Positions 1-10,164 of a stretch of 64,000 bases of DNA are shown here, piece by piece. Below the pieces are notes generated by a model, which worked only from the letters and a program-made list of their open reading frames with translations, did not search any database and was not told the DNA's origin. The translations under genes and the position numbers were made by a program. The stretch's first letter is position 1, and every line of letters begins with the position of its first letter. The stretch is from Talaromyces rugulosus (lineage: Eukaryota; Ascomycota; Eurotiomycetes; Eurotiales; Trichocomaceae): NCBI RefSeq assembly GCF_013368755.1, contig NC_049563.1, positions 2,046,001-2,110,000 on the forward strand. The letters are read 5' to 3'.

Positions 1-398
1 ACGTGCATCCTGTATTCTCACCGGAGAAACTGAGGCGAGCGGCAACCACAGAACCATTACCAGGACAGCTGGAAGAGCCGGCAGAGCCTATCGAGGTGAA
101 TGGACAGGATGAGTGGGTGGTTGAAAAAGTATTGGACGCCCGGGTACGCTGGAAAAAGCTTTATTACCGGATAAAATGGTTAGGTCATGACATCGATATG
201 GAGTGGTACCCAGCCGGAAATTTCAAGAACGCTCCTGTCATGTTGAAGGAGTACCATGACTGCTACCCAGAGAAGCCAGGACCACCGAAACACCTCCAGG
301 AATGGTTGAAGGCAGCGGAGGAGGACAGATTCGTGCCAGACGGGGGAGATGACAGCATGCTTGAGGGCAAGCATGGCCTAGAAGGGGGGGTAGTGTGA
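1..398 (+). CDS. C-terminal end of a Ty3/gypsy pol polyprotein (element W), chromodomain; 5' partial
   Basis: This is the last 131 or so codons of a chromovirus-type Ty3/gypsy Pol; the start lies left of the window. A short integrase tail (HPVFSPEKLRR) is followed at about residues 35-95 by a chromodomain (WVVEKVLDARV, KKLYYRIKWLGHD, EWYPAGNF), the module that tethers integrase to chromatin. The TGA stop at 396-398 lies inside the 3' LTR. Base composition is balanced and the frame is open, unlike the related relic that follows, so this copy has escaped most RIP damage. The same motif (ILDS, KKLYY, NWLGRDLD) recurs in degenerate form at 10443-10563, so W and Y belong to one family. Whether W is complete cannot be seen. 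Confidence 0.8.
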   Translation, partial: VHPVFSPEKLRRAATTEPLPGQLEEPAEPIEVNGQDEWVVEKVLDARVRWKKLYYRIKWLGHDIDMEWYPAGNFKNAPVMLKEYHDCYPEKPGPPKHLQEWLKAAEEDRFVPDGGDDSMLEGKHGLEGGVV

Positions 399-646
399 CG
401 GTCCTGACCCAGGCCTCGGGAACCAGCAGTGGCGGCCTGAGGCACCACCAGGGAAAGGGAACCGAGAGCGGTACTGAGATGGGAATAACCTCATGCGGAA
501 CCATAAAGGGAATAGACTGACGCACACAAAGGAATATTTCTCATGTAACTAGCGGGGGAGGTTCTTTCTCTTCCTCTTTCCCTTCTCATGTTTGGTTTTC
601 TCGTTGCAGAGTACTCTTAGAGGATAGGAATCGACTCGTCGTCACA
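394..646 (+). repeat. 3' LTR of element W
   Basis: Begins TGTGAC and ends GTCACA, a perfect 6-bp inverted terminus, directly at the pol stop codon. It resembles the LTRs at 10732-11005 and 11965-12238 in order of motifs (GCCTGAGGC, GGCCATAAAGGG, AAGCACACAA-like, GATAGGAATCGA) but is clearly diverged. The base after it (647) begins a gag coding stretch of another element, so the LTR marks the right edge of an insertion. Confidence 0.7.
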
Positions 647-3600
647 CTATATAGACAAGAACTATGTGATCAATATAAAGATGGAACTTCATCACCTAGT
701 AATAAGAGATTTAAAGTTTTAGATCTTTTTATTAAAATTCATACTTTTTACTCAGGAAGCTGGCCTTGCCCTATCAGAATGGAAGGAGGAACTCTACTAT
801 AAACTCTTGTTTGATATACAGCGTGCTATGATTAAGAAAAGTATCAATCTAATGATATTGTACCAGATCTTTATATAAAGATGCTATATTACTACCAACT
901 GCCTTAAGCAGATCGCTAAAAGAGAATAACATGCCTGTAGCTATAGGATTAGGAGCAGTAAAGGCCATAGCTAGGGAGGCTATCAGTCAAATATCTCTAA
1001 AGGATTAAAGTTAAAGAATAAAGCTCCTTAACTGCAGCTCTCTTAGGAAGAAAAAAAGAAGCTAATAAGCGAAAATAAGTGCTTTAATTATAAACTAAGC
1101 GGTTACTGTGCTGACAAGTGCCTCTTCAAAAAAAAGGCTCCAGATCTGAAGGCCTTGGAGAAACAGAACAAGGATGACACAGACAAAGAGTTAAAAAACA
1201 CCCACGTCTAGAAGAAGTCTCCTTCTTAGACACATCAAGTACAGATAATAAAGCTTTGGATCTCTTACAGCTAATAAAGAAAGAAAAGGATAATATAACT
1301 GTATCTATTTAGTTAGCTAAGAATAGATATTCAATTTATATTAAAGCTTTAGCCGATACTAGAGCTAATAGATTTGCCTTTTTAAATATATTTTTAGTAG
1401 AAAAGCTTATATAATATTTTTAGATATATATAGTACCCATTTCTGAACCCTATAAAGTAAAAGGATATAATAAGAAGATAGTGAAACCAGTCATACATCT
1501 TATAATCTTAACACTGGTTATTAATAGCTAGATACAATAGTATCTACCTTTTCTCTTAGTGTGACTAGACTGTTATAATATTATTTTAGGTCATATATGG
1601 CTGGAGAAGTACAATATATTGGTGGATTACAGAAACTATCACCTTTTATAGCCGGAGGATGTGTCTCTCAAAGATTAAATAAAAAGAAAGTAGTTCATCC
1701 ACATACTAAAAATAATACTAAAGAGAAATGGACCAGTTAATCTTAAGCACCAAACTAATATAGAGCACTAAAATCAGTTAATAGAAGAATCTATCCCACT
1801 CTTATAACTAGAATCCTAAAAGAAAGCGCCTGCAGTTATAGAAAGAACATAAAGAATATAATTAAGAATAAAACTGCAGAAAATGGAGAAAGCCTTATAA
1901 TTAGAGAATGCTACAGGACCCTTTAATAGTACCAAGGAAGCATTACCAGTTGTCAGTCTGACGAGAAATCTATATCACTAACACTCAGAAAAAAGAATAT
2001 ATAGAATAGACATAGTAATCATCAAAGCTGCTGGATTCCATTATTATATAAAAAGTAAGACTATAAATGTCTTTATAACTAGTCTTTATAAAATAGAGCA
2101 GGCGCTGGAAACTAAGAAGAAAAAAATAGCCAAGTTAACTAAAAATAAAAAGATCAAACAGCAGCTACCAGATCAGTATCACAAGTTCACTAATATCTTT
2201 TCAAAGATCCATTCAAATAAGTTGCCAGTTTACTAGAAGTATAACCATAAGATTAAGTTGAATTAGGATTTAGAATTAAATTATAGTCCTTTATATTAAA
2301 TATTAAAAGAACAGCTCTAAGTAGCTTAAGACTATATTATTAATAACCTAGATAAAGGATTTATTATCCCTAGCAATACATTATTTATATCTCTAATCTT
2401 TATAGTTAAGAAAGTCAATAGTAGATTCCACTTCTATATTGATTACTGCAAGCTAAATGTTTTAACTAGAAAAAACCAATATCTACTGCTATTTATTAAG
2501 AAAGTCTTTAAGTGCTTGAGTAAGACAAAGATCTTTATTAAACTAGATATTAGACAAAAGTTCTACTGAATCTGAATATATCTAGACTCCACAGATCTAA
2601 CCATCTTCTATTATTGGTATAGCACTTTTAAGTATAAAGTAATGCTGTTTAGCCTTATTAATAAACTAGTAATATTTTAACAACTGATCAATGATATCTT
2701 TATAGACTATTTTAACTAGTTTGTGATTGTGTTTATTGATAATCTATTAATATACAGCGAGAATGAGCTAGAGTATGAGATATATATGCGACAGGTGTTG
2801 GAGAGACTCTAAGAGACAGAACTACAAGCTAGTATTAAAAAATGCGAGTTCCATATCACATTGACCAAATATCTAGGCTTTATCATTACTTTAGAGGAGA
2901 TAGAGGTCAATTCAGTAAAGATTAAGGTTATTCTTTCCTGGAAAATATCAATAATAGTTTTGAAAATACAGTCATTCCTTAGTTTCTGTAACTTCTATTA
3001 GAAATTTATAAAGGTCTATAGCTAAACTATAAGGCTATTATATTATCTTATTCAAACTAATATTCTATTTATATAGAGTAAAGAGTATGAAGAAGTATTT
3101 AAAAATCTGAAAAAGAAATTATTAGAAGTTTTGATATTAGCTTATTACAACTCTAATTACTAAACCTATATAGAAATAGATATATTAAATGAAATAGTAA
3201 CTATAGTCCTATCTCAACTATATAAAAATAAAAAATAGTATCTAGTCATATACTACTCTGTATCAATAATCCTAACTAAATATAATTATAACATTTATAA
3301 TAAGGAACTACTAACAGTAATAAAGGCTCTAAAAGAATAAAAGTCTGAATTAGTCAGACTGAGAAAATAAAAGTCCTTTAATATCCTATCAGATCACTAG
3401 GCTTTTAAGTATTTTATAACTACTAAAGCTCTAAATACCTAACAAGCCTAATAGTACAAGTTCTTAGAGAAATACTACTTTATACTTAGATATTAACTAG
3501 AAAAAGTAAATATATTAACAGACACCTTTATCTAGAAAGAAGATAAAAAAATAAAAAACCTTAACCACTAGAACTAAATATTACTGTTATAGTATAAAAT

Positions 3601-4665
3601 TAATAATAAAATTACACTTAAGATAGCATATACAGAACTAATTATTTTAACTATAGAGGATAATATTGTTATTAAGGTGTTAGCGGCCAATAAGGAATAT
3701 ATAGCCAAGAAAAATGCTAAAGTCTTACTCTTAGAAAAAAAAAAAAGCTATAGAATGATTAAAAGATAATTTTTCTTTAATAAATAACTCTATATTCCTA
3801 AAAAAAACAATTTACAAATATAACTGCTAGATAAAATATATTAACAACCTATAACAACACATCCAGGACATACAAAGATACTGAAGCTAGTCTAAGAATA
3901 ATTCTATTAAAAGATATAAAGCAATAATATAAACCAGTATATAGATAATTACAAGATATACAAAAAGATAAACATACACAGGAATAAGGCCTCTAAACTT
4001 CTCTAACTGTTATCTATCCCAGTACAACCTTAGCAGCATTTATTAATAAACTTTATAAAGCTGCTCTAGGATAAATAAAAATTCAATAACATTTTTATCA
4101 CTATTAATTACTTAACTAAAAGACCAGTTTCCATACTATGCTACAAGGGGGTGACAGCTAAAGATATAGCAAAATTATAGATTCAATATATCTTCCTATA
4201 GACAGGCCTGCCAGACAGCATTGTATCAGACCAAAAAAGCCAGTTCATTTCTAAGTTCTAGAGAAAGATATACCAAATCCTTCACATTAAAATAAAGCTA
4301 TCAACAGCACAGCATATCTAGATAGATAGATAAATAGAGATAGTAAATCAGTATCTTTAGTAGTGGCTATGACTATATATTAACTTTACAATAAACAACT
4401 AGTCGGAGTACTTATTAATTATTAATTTTGTAGCTACATTACTACCACAGAAATCTACAGAAATATCCTTATTTGAGATAGAAAAAGATTATACTCCTCA
4501 AATATTATTTAATTAAATACTACTAATACCATCTAGAAGCTACACACTGAACAAAAAGAAAGCCTAAATATAGATATAGCATTTAAAGCATATATAAGAC
4601 CATGCCTATAATAATATTATAGAAACACAAAATAGATAGCAACAGCAAGTAAATAAGCATAGATA
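647..4665 (+). pseudogene. RIP-degraded Ty3/gypsy element Y: late gag through integrase core
   Basis: AT-rich relic full of stop codons, in which an ordered gag-pol can still be read. Late capsid appears at 760-850 (QEAGLALSEWKEELYYKL). A decayed zinc knuckle lies at about 1080-1121 (CFNY, GYCADKC). Reverse transcriptase follows at about 2160-2900, with its active-site box reading FIDN at 2730-2741 in place of F-V/I-DD. RNase H lies at about 3120-3450, the integrase H2C2 region at about 3840-3960, and the integrase core at about 4080-4450 (LPDSIVSDQKSQF at 4206-4258, where DRG is expected). Nearly all changes fit C-to-T or G-to-A and leave many TpA steps, the mark of RIP. Gag begins in mid-coding at 647, so the 5' part of Y lies left of W outside the window. 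The element is interrupted at 4665 by element Z and resumes at 10165. Confidence 0.8.
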
Positions 4666-4922
4666 TGTTACGGGCTAGGTCCCGTCTTACTGGCCTTATG
4701 TAGGTCCAGGAATTGAGTAGATTCGAACGTGAGAAAGAGAAGGAAAAGGTTCGCAGGGGTTCGCATTGTCGAATGTCGATACAGGCGAGTGTGGGTCCCG
4801 GGGGCGCCCTAGCGAATCTGGTGTAGCGTCAGGGGGTTCTTCTATGGCGAACCAGGTGCGGACCAGGTGCGGTTATTCTACGAGAGCGAAGCCTGAGTAT
4901 CCCAGGGGCTAAGACCCTAACA
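4666..4922 (-). repeat. 3' LTR of element Z
   Basis: 257 bp, identical by eye to 9908-10164. In element orientation it begins TGTTAGGGTCTTAG and ends CCCGTAACA. The pol stop codon (4925-4923) lies directly beside it. Confidence 0.93.
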
Positions 4923-7900
4923 TTACTCCCCCCCTTCGGCAAGGGCGTTGTGGTGTTGGAGCCAGTGGTCGAGTGCTTCGGTGTCTTCCATGGACCGGGC
5001 AGGTTCCCATGTAGGTCGCGCATATCCGGTCCAACGGACAAGGTATTGCTTCATATGTCCGCGGCCCCGACGTATGGTCCGTTCGTCGAGTATGCTATCG
5101 ACTAGGTACTCTTCATTGCCTTCTACTAGGTGCGCTGGTGGCTGGTAATCGTGTCGGGTCTGTGAAGGGAGCGGACGTGTGCCCGCAGGGCGGAGGAGCG
5201 TCGTATGAAAAACATCATGAATAGTTCCGGGGACATCGAGTCGGTACGCATGGGATCCCACTTTCTCTAGTATAGTATATTTCGCATGTCGGGCGTCCAG
5301 CTTCTTCGAAGGTCGTTCGGTCCGAATGTTCCGAAGGTCTAACCATACCTTCTGTCCTACTTTATACTCCAGAGGAGTCTCTCGGCGACGGTTCGCACTA
5401 TCTTCCATTCGCTGCTGCGCTGAGACAAGCTCAGTCTGCGCTATATCAAAGGCCTGCCGTAGCTTAGTAACTATATCGTTTGCACGTTCGGCGGCGGGTC
5501 TTTGCTGCTCAGATGTGGGGATAGCTTCATCTAACTGGAGTGGTTCGACGTTGTATCCATGGGTCAGGAAGAAGGGGCTGATACCAGTTGCAGTAGCGTC
5601 GCGCCCGTTTATTGCGAGTTGCGCAATTGCGGTTAGTGGGCTCCAGTCGGTTTGGAGGTAGGTACAGAAGTTCCGCAGGTATTCTTCCACCACAGAGTTA
5701 GCACGTTCCGTCTGTCCATCAGTTTGGGGGTGATGCGCGGTTGACAATCGTCTCATGATCTTTAGACGTTCGCACACGCCTTTCCAAAGGTCATTAACAA
5801 ATTGCGTGCCCCGATCCGATATAATGCTGCTAGGCGGCCCATGTTCGCGTATGAATCGGTCAACGAACTTCGATATCACTGTCTCAGTATCTATGTGTTT
5901 GCATGGTACCAATATAATCCCTTTTCCCAGTCGGTCAACGATTACCATGAGATTCGTATTCCCGTCGGACATTGGGAGTTTCTCTATAAAATCCATACTA
6001 ATATCTCGCCACATTCGCGAGGGAACAGGGAGCGGTTTTAATAACCCTTGTCGGCGTTGTCTCCATACGGTGTTCGCACCACATTTGTCGCAGTTATTCA
6101 CGAACCTTCGGACATCCTCAGATAGGTTCGGCCAATATAGTTGTCGGGCCACGATGGCATAGGTCATGTTTCGGCCTGGGTGTCCGGTGAGATAGGAGTC
6201 GTGCGTATCTTGTATAATACGAGTGCGGAGTGGTTCGCTGTTTGGTACCCATTGTCGGTTTCGAAATAGTAACCGGTCCGCTGCATCGATCGTGCATTCG
6301 GATACCATGGTGCGAAGTTGTAGGTCTTGAGGGAACCGCGGGAGCTTCTGGCGTACGGCCTCTTTGATTCGTTCATAATTCTTATCCTCGGCTTCGGCTA
6401 GTCGCCACTGTTCTCCAATTGACGTTAAGTGCTCTATGTGGGTAGCGTGGACATGGGGTTCAGGTGCGGTGTTCGATAAGCGACCCTGGGGAGGTTGTTC
6501 TGGATAGTCTCTCCGTACCTTGTTAGGGTTGATAAGACGCTTATTTCGGTATGCTAGGCGTTCATCGTCAATCCCATCGGGCATATCTTGCGAGCGTCGC
6601 GATAGTGCATCAGGTCTGGCAGCTAGTCGCCCTGGCCGGTATTGGAGCTTATAGTTGAAGCGTGAGAGTATACCGGCCCATCTCATTTGCCTTTCATTCA
6701 ACCGTCGGAGCTGCATGAAGTATTTAAGATTCCGGTGGTCGGTCAGGATAGTAAACTCCTTAGTGCCAATTAGTTCAGGTTCCCATTGCTTCAGACACGC
6801 TATTATCGCCAATAGCTCCTTATCGTGGATCTCGTAATTGCACTCCGCGGGCGTGCACTTTCGGGAGAAGTAGGCGCAGGTTCGTAGGAGTCCTTTGTTA
6901 TCGTACTGTGATAATGTCCCCCCTACGACATATCCCGAAGAGTCGGCTTCCACGATTGTATCCTGCTCGGGGTCGAATTGCACTAGTATTGGGTCGCTCA
7001 CAAACATTTGCTTTAGTTGTTCGAAGGCTTCATTGGCGGCCTTGGTCCAAACGAAGGTAGTTCCCTTTTTAGTCAGTTCTGTCAGCGGACGGATTATGTC
7101 GGAATACCCTCGGATAAACTGTCGGTAGAAATTTGCGAACCCTAGGAACGATCGCACGTCTTTCACACACGTTGGGGCTTTCCATTCCAAAATGGCAGAG
7201 ACTTTCGCGGGGTCCATTCGGATCCCTTTTCCAGCTTCTAATATGAATCCGAGGTATTTTGTTGTCTGCACCTCGAACTCGCATTTATTGATATCTAGCT
7301 GTAGTCCCGCAGTGCGCAGGCGTTCTAGCACCCTCATTACCTGTTTCCGATGGTGCGCGCGGCTGCCTTCCGTAAAGATAAGCACGTCGTCCAGATAGGC
7401 AGATACAAAGTCGTCCAGGAACTCGCGAAGGGTCCAATTGATGTATCGTTGAAACGTGCTCGGCGCATTGGTAAGGCCGAAAGGTGTTACTAACCATTCA
7501 TAGAGTCCAAACCTGGTTCGGAAAGCTGTCTTCCACTCGTCTCCTTCGGCGATGCGTATCTTATGGAAGGCCGCTGTAACGTCAAGCTTTGTAAACCATC
7601 GGGCTTTAGATATTCGTTGTAGGGTCTCATGTATTAACGGTAGTGGATATCGGTCCCTTTTTGTCATAGCGTTGAGCGCCCGATAATCGACGCAGAAGCG
7701 CAGTCCTCCTCCGGGTTTCCTTACAAACAGTACCGGCGCTGCAGCGGGCGAGTTGCTCACACGTATGAAGTCCTTCGACAGTAAGTCGTGGAGAGTTTTC
7801 CGTAGGACCAGCAGTTCTTCCCGTGACATGTTATAGAGAGGGCCCCATGGTATCTCTGGCTTGCGCCCCTTCGCGTCGGCGTCAATTAGTTCAATCTGAT

Positions 7901-8537
7901 GGTCGATATTCGGACGTGACGGTGGTAGCTTGTCAGCTTCCTTCGGGTCAAATAGTTCCAGGAACTCGTGGTAATGCTTAGGTAGCTTGTTCCCTGGGTC
8001 TGTCTGTGGTTTCGGGGCCAGAGCTTTCTCAATATCCCGCATGGAGACTGCAAATATGTCGACCTCCTTTTTCCTGCTTCGCATCCTTTTCAAAGCGTTC
8101 ACCGCAGCTGCACCGATCTGTCGGGGGGCGTACTCAGGTCGTAACAGGTTCTTTTTATCGACGGATATTCCGTTCCCGAATTCCAGTCGGCCTCCAGCGG
8201 CGTCAATTCTTACATGTTGGTGTTCCATCCATGGGAGACCCAATATCATATCGTATTCGCACTTCGGAACCACATAGAAGTAGGCTTTCTCCTGTATATT
8301 TCCCCCGATATCTAATGTCACGCATGCAATTTCTTTGATGTATTGAGGTGCCGAACCATCATATCCCTTAATAGGTCGAGGTTTAATAGCGCTACAATTC
8401 AGCTTTTTCTTTCGAGCGAAGGTCTCTTTGATGATCCCATAGGTGAGGCACCCACTATCAATTAAAGCATTGGCATTGGTTCTACGGTCTAACCATGCGT
8501 CTATATTGAATGGGGGTCCGTCAAACCTTCCAACCAT
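4923..8537 (-). CDS. pol: Ty3/gypsy Pol polyprotein of element Z (protease, RT, RNase H, integrase, chromodomain)
   Basis: 1204 codons counted from the first ATG. Domains in order: an aspartic protease with ALIDSG at residues 24-29; reverse transcriptase at about 230-400 with the YLDDVLIF box near 380; RNase H at about 500-620 (ADSSG, YEIHDKELLAI, LTDHRNLKYF); the integrase zinc-binding H2C2 region at about 775-815 ending in CDKC; the DDE integrase core at about 830-990 (DISMDF, ISDRGTQF, HHPQTDGQTERAN); and a C-terminal chromodomain at about 1140-1195 (EYLVDSILDER, YLVRWTGY, TWEP). All key acidic residues are present. The frame is -1 relative to gag and stays open back across the gag stop, so translation by frameshifting is likely and the true protein may start upstream of this ATG. 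Confidence 0.95.
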   Translation of the reverse strand: MVGRFDGPPFNIDAWLDRRTNANALIDSGCLTYGIIKETFARKKKLNCSAIKPRPIKGYDGSAPQYIKEIACVTLDIGGNIQEKAYFYVVPKCEYDMILGLPWMEHQHVRIDAAGGRLEFGNGISVDKKNLLRPEYAPRQIGAAAVNALKRMRSRKKEVDIFAVSMRDIEKALAPKPQTDPGNKLPKHYHEFLELFDPKEADKLPPSRPNIDHQIELIDADAKGRKPEIPWGPLYNMSREELLVLRKTLHDLLSKDFIRVSNSPAAAPVLFVRKPGGGLRFCVDYRALNAMTKRDRYPLPLIHETLQRISKARWFTKLDVTAAFHKIRIAEGDEWKTAFRTRFGLYEWLVTPFGLTNAPSTFQRYINWTLREFLDDFVSAYLDDVLIFTEGSRAHHRKQVMRVLERLRTAGLQLDINKCEFEVQTTKYLGFILEAGKGIRMDPAKVSAILEWKAPTCVKDVRSFLGFANFYRQFIRGYSDIIRPLTELTKKGTTFVWTKAANEAFEQLKQMFVSDPILVQFDPEQDTIVEADSSGYVVGGTLSQYDNKGLLRTCAYFSRKCTPAECNYEIHDKELLAIIACLKQWEPELIGTKEFTILTDHRNLKYFMQLRRLNERQMRWAGILSRFNYKLQYRPGRLAARPDALSRRSQDMPDGIDDERLAYRNKRLINPNKVRRDYPEQPPQGRLSNTAPEPHVHATHIEHLTSIGEQWRLAEAEDKNYERIKEAVRQKLPRFPQDLQLRTMVSECTIDAADRLLFRNRQWVPNSEPLRTRIIQDTHDSYLTGHPGRNMTYAIVARQLYWPNLSEDVRRFVNNCDKCGANTVWRQRRQGLLKPLPVPSRMWRDISMDFIEKLPMSDGNTNLMVIVDRLGKGIILVPCKHIDTETVISKFVDRFIREHGPPSSIISDRGTQFVNDLWKGVCERLKIMRRLSTAHHPQTDGQTERANSVVEEYLRNFCTYLQTDWSPLTAIAQLAINGRDATATGISPFFLTHGYNVEPLQLDEAIPTSEQQRPAAERANDIVTKLRQAFDIAQTELVSAQQRMEDSANRRRETPLEYKVGQKVWLDLRNIRTERPSKKLDARHAKYTILEKVGSHAYRLDVPGTIHDVFHTTLLRPAGTRPLPSQTRHDYQPPAHLVEGNEEYLVDSILDERTIRRGRGHMKQYLVRWTGYARPTWEPARSMEDTEALDHWLQHHNALAEGGE
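4926..4936 (-). promoter_or_regulatory. Polypurine tract of element Z
   Basis: On the element strand the purine run AAGGGGGGGAG lies three bases before the 3' LTR, the place where plus-strand DNA synthesis primes in LTR retrotransposons. It overlaps the last pol codons. Confidence 0.7.
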
Positions 8538-8605
8538 CTTCTTAAAATTCTCGAAGTCACGAGCTGTTTTGCATTTTGGCTCCTGCGGGCGACTTTGCGC
8601 AGGAG

Positions 8606-9718
8606 CTACTCTTTTGACTCTGATGTGCTATCTGAGCCTGTATCAGATTCGGTTTCATTCTCCTTTACTCCGGTGTTGGATATTCTCGTGAACGTATCGT
8701 GTTTCTTCTTGCCACGGTTCCTCGGAGATGGCGCCCGACGGAGCGGCGCAGGTTCGGGGCAGTATTGGGCAATATGACCCGGTTTTCCGCATCGAAAACA
8801 GTTGTCCGTTCTGACAGTATTAATTGGCAGGCCCGCAGGTGTCCAGTCCATGACTTGGGGCTGTCCTCTGTCGGGGGAGGTTCCTTTTGTGAGCGGACGG
8901 GAAGTGTTCCGCTTGTATCGGGACTGGATGTTGTCAATCCTTTTCAGCTCTTCAAGGTCGTTCGCTACTCGGTGTAAGCGTTCGCAGAAAGCTTCGTACT
9001 GCTTCGGCATGTCGCTCCCGACAGTCGCACGCCTCATTTCTTGGTTAATCGCGGTTTTCAGTCGTGAGATTTTTACGTCGTCGGTCCATGATTGACCTCC
9101 TGCAAGAAGTAATATCCGTTCAAATTCGCTGATAAAGTCCTGGAAAGGGGTGCGCCCCTGTCGTATACGGTTAAGTTCAAGGTTCGCCTTCTCCACAAGT
9201 TGATGATCTTCGAACAGCACGTTAAGGTGCGCAAAGAAAGCTTCTAGTGTAGCGGGGGTGACCGTATTTACGTTCCCATGAAGCCGCATCCAGGGGTAGA
9301 CCTTCGTCTGGGCCTTTCCTGCCAACCGTCCATAGGCGTACCACAGTTGCTCGTACGGTCCTCCGATCGCTGGTGCATCGACCGTCAATTTTGCATATAG
9401 GATTGCCACGAACTGCATATATCGTGAACGATCAGAGTCGTCATATTTATCGGGATGGTCAAGGGAGTGGCGCGGTTTGTTCGCACTGTACATAGGGGTT
9501 ACCGATGGTGTGGCATCAGTAGGGACCTCGGGCATAGGTGGTTCGGTCGTATTGTTAACTTGTCCTTCGACATGCGATAGGCGAGCGGACATATTCGTCA
9601 GAAGGAGTTCCATTCGTTGCATTTGTTCCAATAACAGCTGGTTCGGTTCCAAAGGTATGCCCCTTCGGTCCGGGCCGTCCCTCGGTGGGCTATTCGTCAT
9701 AATGGGGAAATTTCTCAA
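8606..9718 (-). CDS. gag: Gag polyprotein of element Z
   Basis: 370 codons. The capsid-like middle contains the retrotransposon gag signature region (about residues 120-230, including VEKANLELNRIRQG and FISEFERILLLAGG). A CCHC zinc knuckle (CFRCGKPGHIAQYC) lies near residues 310-323 and is followed by a basic and then acidic tail. It forms the particle that packages element RNA. The N-terminal PPRDGPDRRGIP segment is low in complexity. The stop TAG at 8606-8608 is followed by pol in the -1 frame with no stop between them, so Gag and Gag-Pol are probably made in a fixed ratio. The ATG at 9718 is the first in the long 5' leader that keeps this frame. Confidence 0.9.
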   Translation of the reverse strand: MRNFPIMTNSPPRDGPDRRGIPLEPNQLLLEQMQRMELLLTNMSARLSHVEGQVNNTTEPPMPEVPTDATPSVTPMYSANKPRHSLDHPDKYDDSDRSRYMQFVAILYAKLTVDAPAIGGPYEQLWYAYGRLAGKAQTKVYPWMRLHGNVNTVTPATLEAFFAHLNVLFEDHQLVEKANLELNRIRQGRTPFQDFISEFERILLLAGGQSWTDDVKISRLKTAINQEMRRATVGSDMPKQYEAFCERLHRVANDLEELKRIDNIQSRYKRNTSRPLTKGTSPDRGQPQVMDWTPAGLPINTVRTDNCFRCGKPGHIAQYCPEPAPLRRAPSPRNRGKKKHDTFTRISNTGVKENETESDTGSDSTSESKE

Positions 9719-9893
9719 TGCTCAACTCGGTCGTCGAGGAGCGGCGATATAATAATTCAATCCTCCGAATGAGGAGAGTTGGTACGGTTCTCAGGGGCTC
9801 GACTCGAACGAACGAGGAGCGATCGTATAGCTCAACCCTTCGGGTGAGGGGAGTGGCGCGTTCTCGACCCTTTAAATAGGGGAGGGGGGTGAG

Positions 9894-9906
9894 ACGTTCG
9901 AATCTA
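9894..9906 (-). promoter_or_regulatory. Putative self-priming primer-binding site of element Z
   Basis: On the element strand the 13 bases TAGATTCGAACGT start one base after the 5' LTR. They are exactly complementary to ACGTTCGAATCTA inside the same LTR (9972-9960 on the element strand). No TGG start typical of a tRNA-primed site is seen. In Tf1/sushi-group elements the 5' end of the RNA folds back on a site next to the LTR and primes reverse transcription. By that model the RNA of Z would begin near 9972, just after a pyrimidine-rich stretch (CTTCTCTTTCTC). This is inference from complementarity. Confidence 0.6.
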
Positions 9907-9907
9907 A

Positions 9908-10164
9908 TGTTACGGGCTAGGTCCCGTCTTACTGGCCTTATGTAGGTCCAGGAATTGAGTAGATTCGAACGTGAGAAAGAGAAGGAAAAGGTTCGCAGGG
10001 GTTCGCATTGTCGAATGTCGATACAGGCGAGTGTGGGTCCCGGGGGCGCCCTAGCGAATCTGGTGTAGCGTCAGGGGGTTCTTCTATGGCGAACCAGGTG
10101 CGGACCAGGTGCGGTTATTCTACGAGAGCGAAGCCTGAGTATCCCAGGGGCTAAGACCCTAACA
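9908..10164 (-). repeat. 5' LTR of element Z
   Basis: 257 bp with TGTTA/TAACA ends, identical by eye to the 3' LTR. It is expected to hold the promoter and the RNA start. No clear TATA box is seen near the inferred start at about 9972; a pyrimidine-rich tract precedes it. Confidence 0.93.

Larger units (their letters stand above)
4666..10164 (-). mobile_element. Intact Ty3/gypsy (chromovirus) LTR retrotransposon Z
   Basis: A 5499-bp element on the minus strand. Its two 257-bp LTRs read as identical by eye, it has separate gag and pol frames, and both are open. LTR termini are TGTTA/TAACA. The bases GATA flank both sides (4662-4665 and 10165-10168), which fits a 4-bp target duplication. It is inserted into the integrase region of the degraded element Y. 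CpG sites and GC content are normal, so it shows no RIP damage. Identical LTRs, open frames and intact catalytic motifs suggest recent insertion and possible competence. Activity itself cannot be judged from sequence. Confidence 0.93.
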
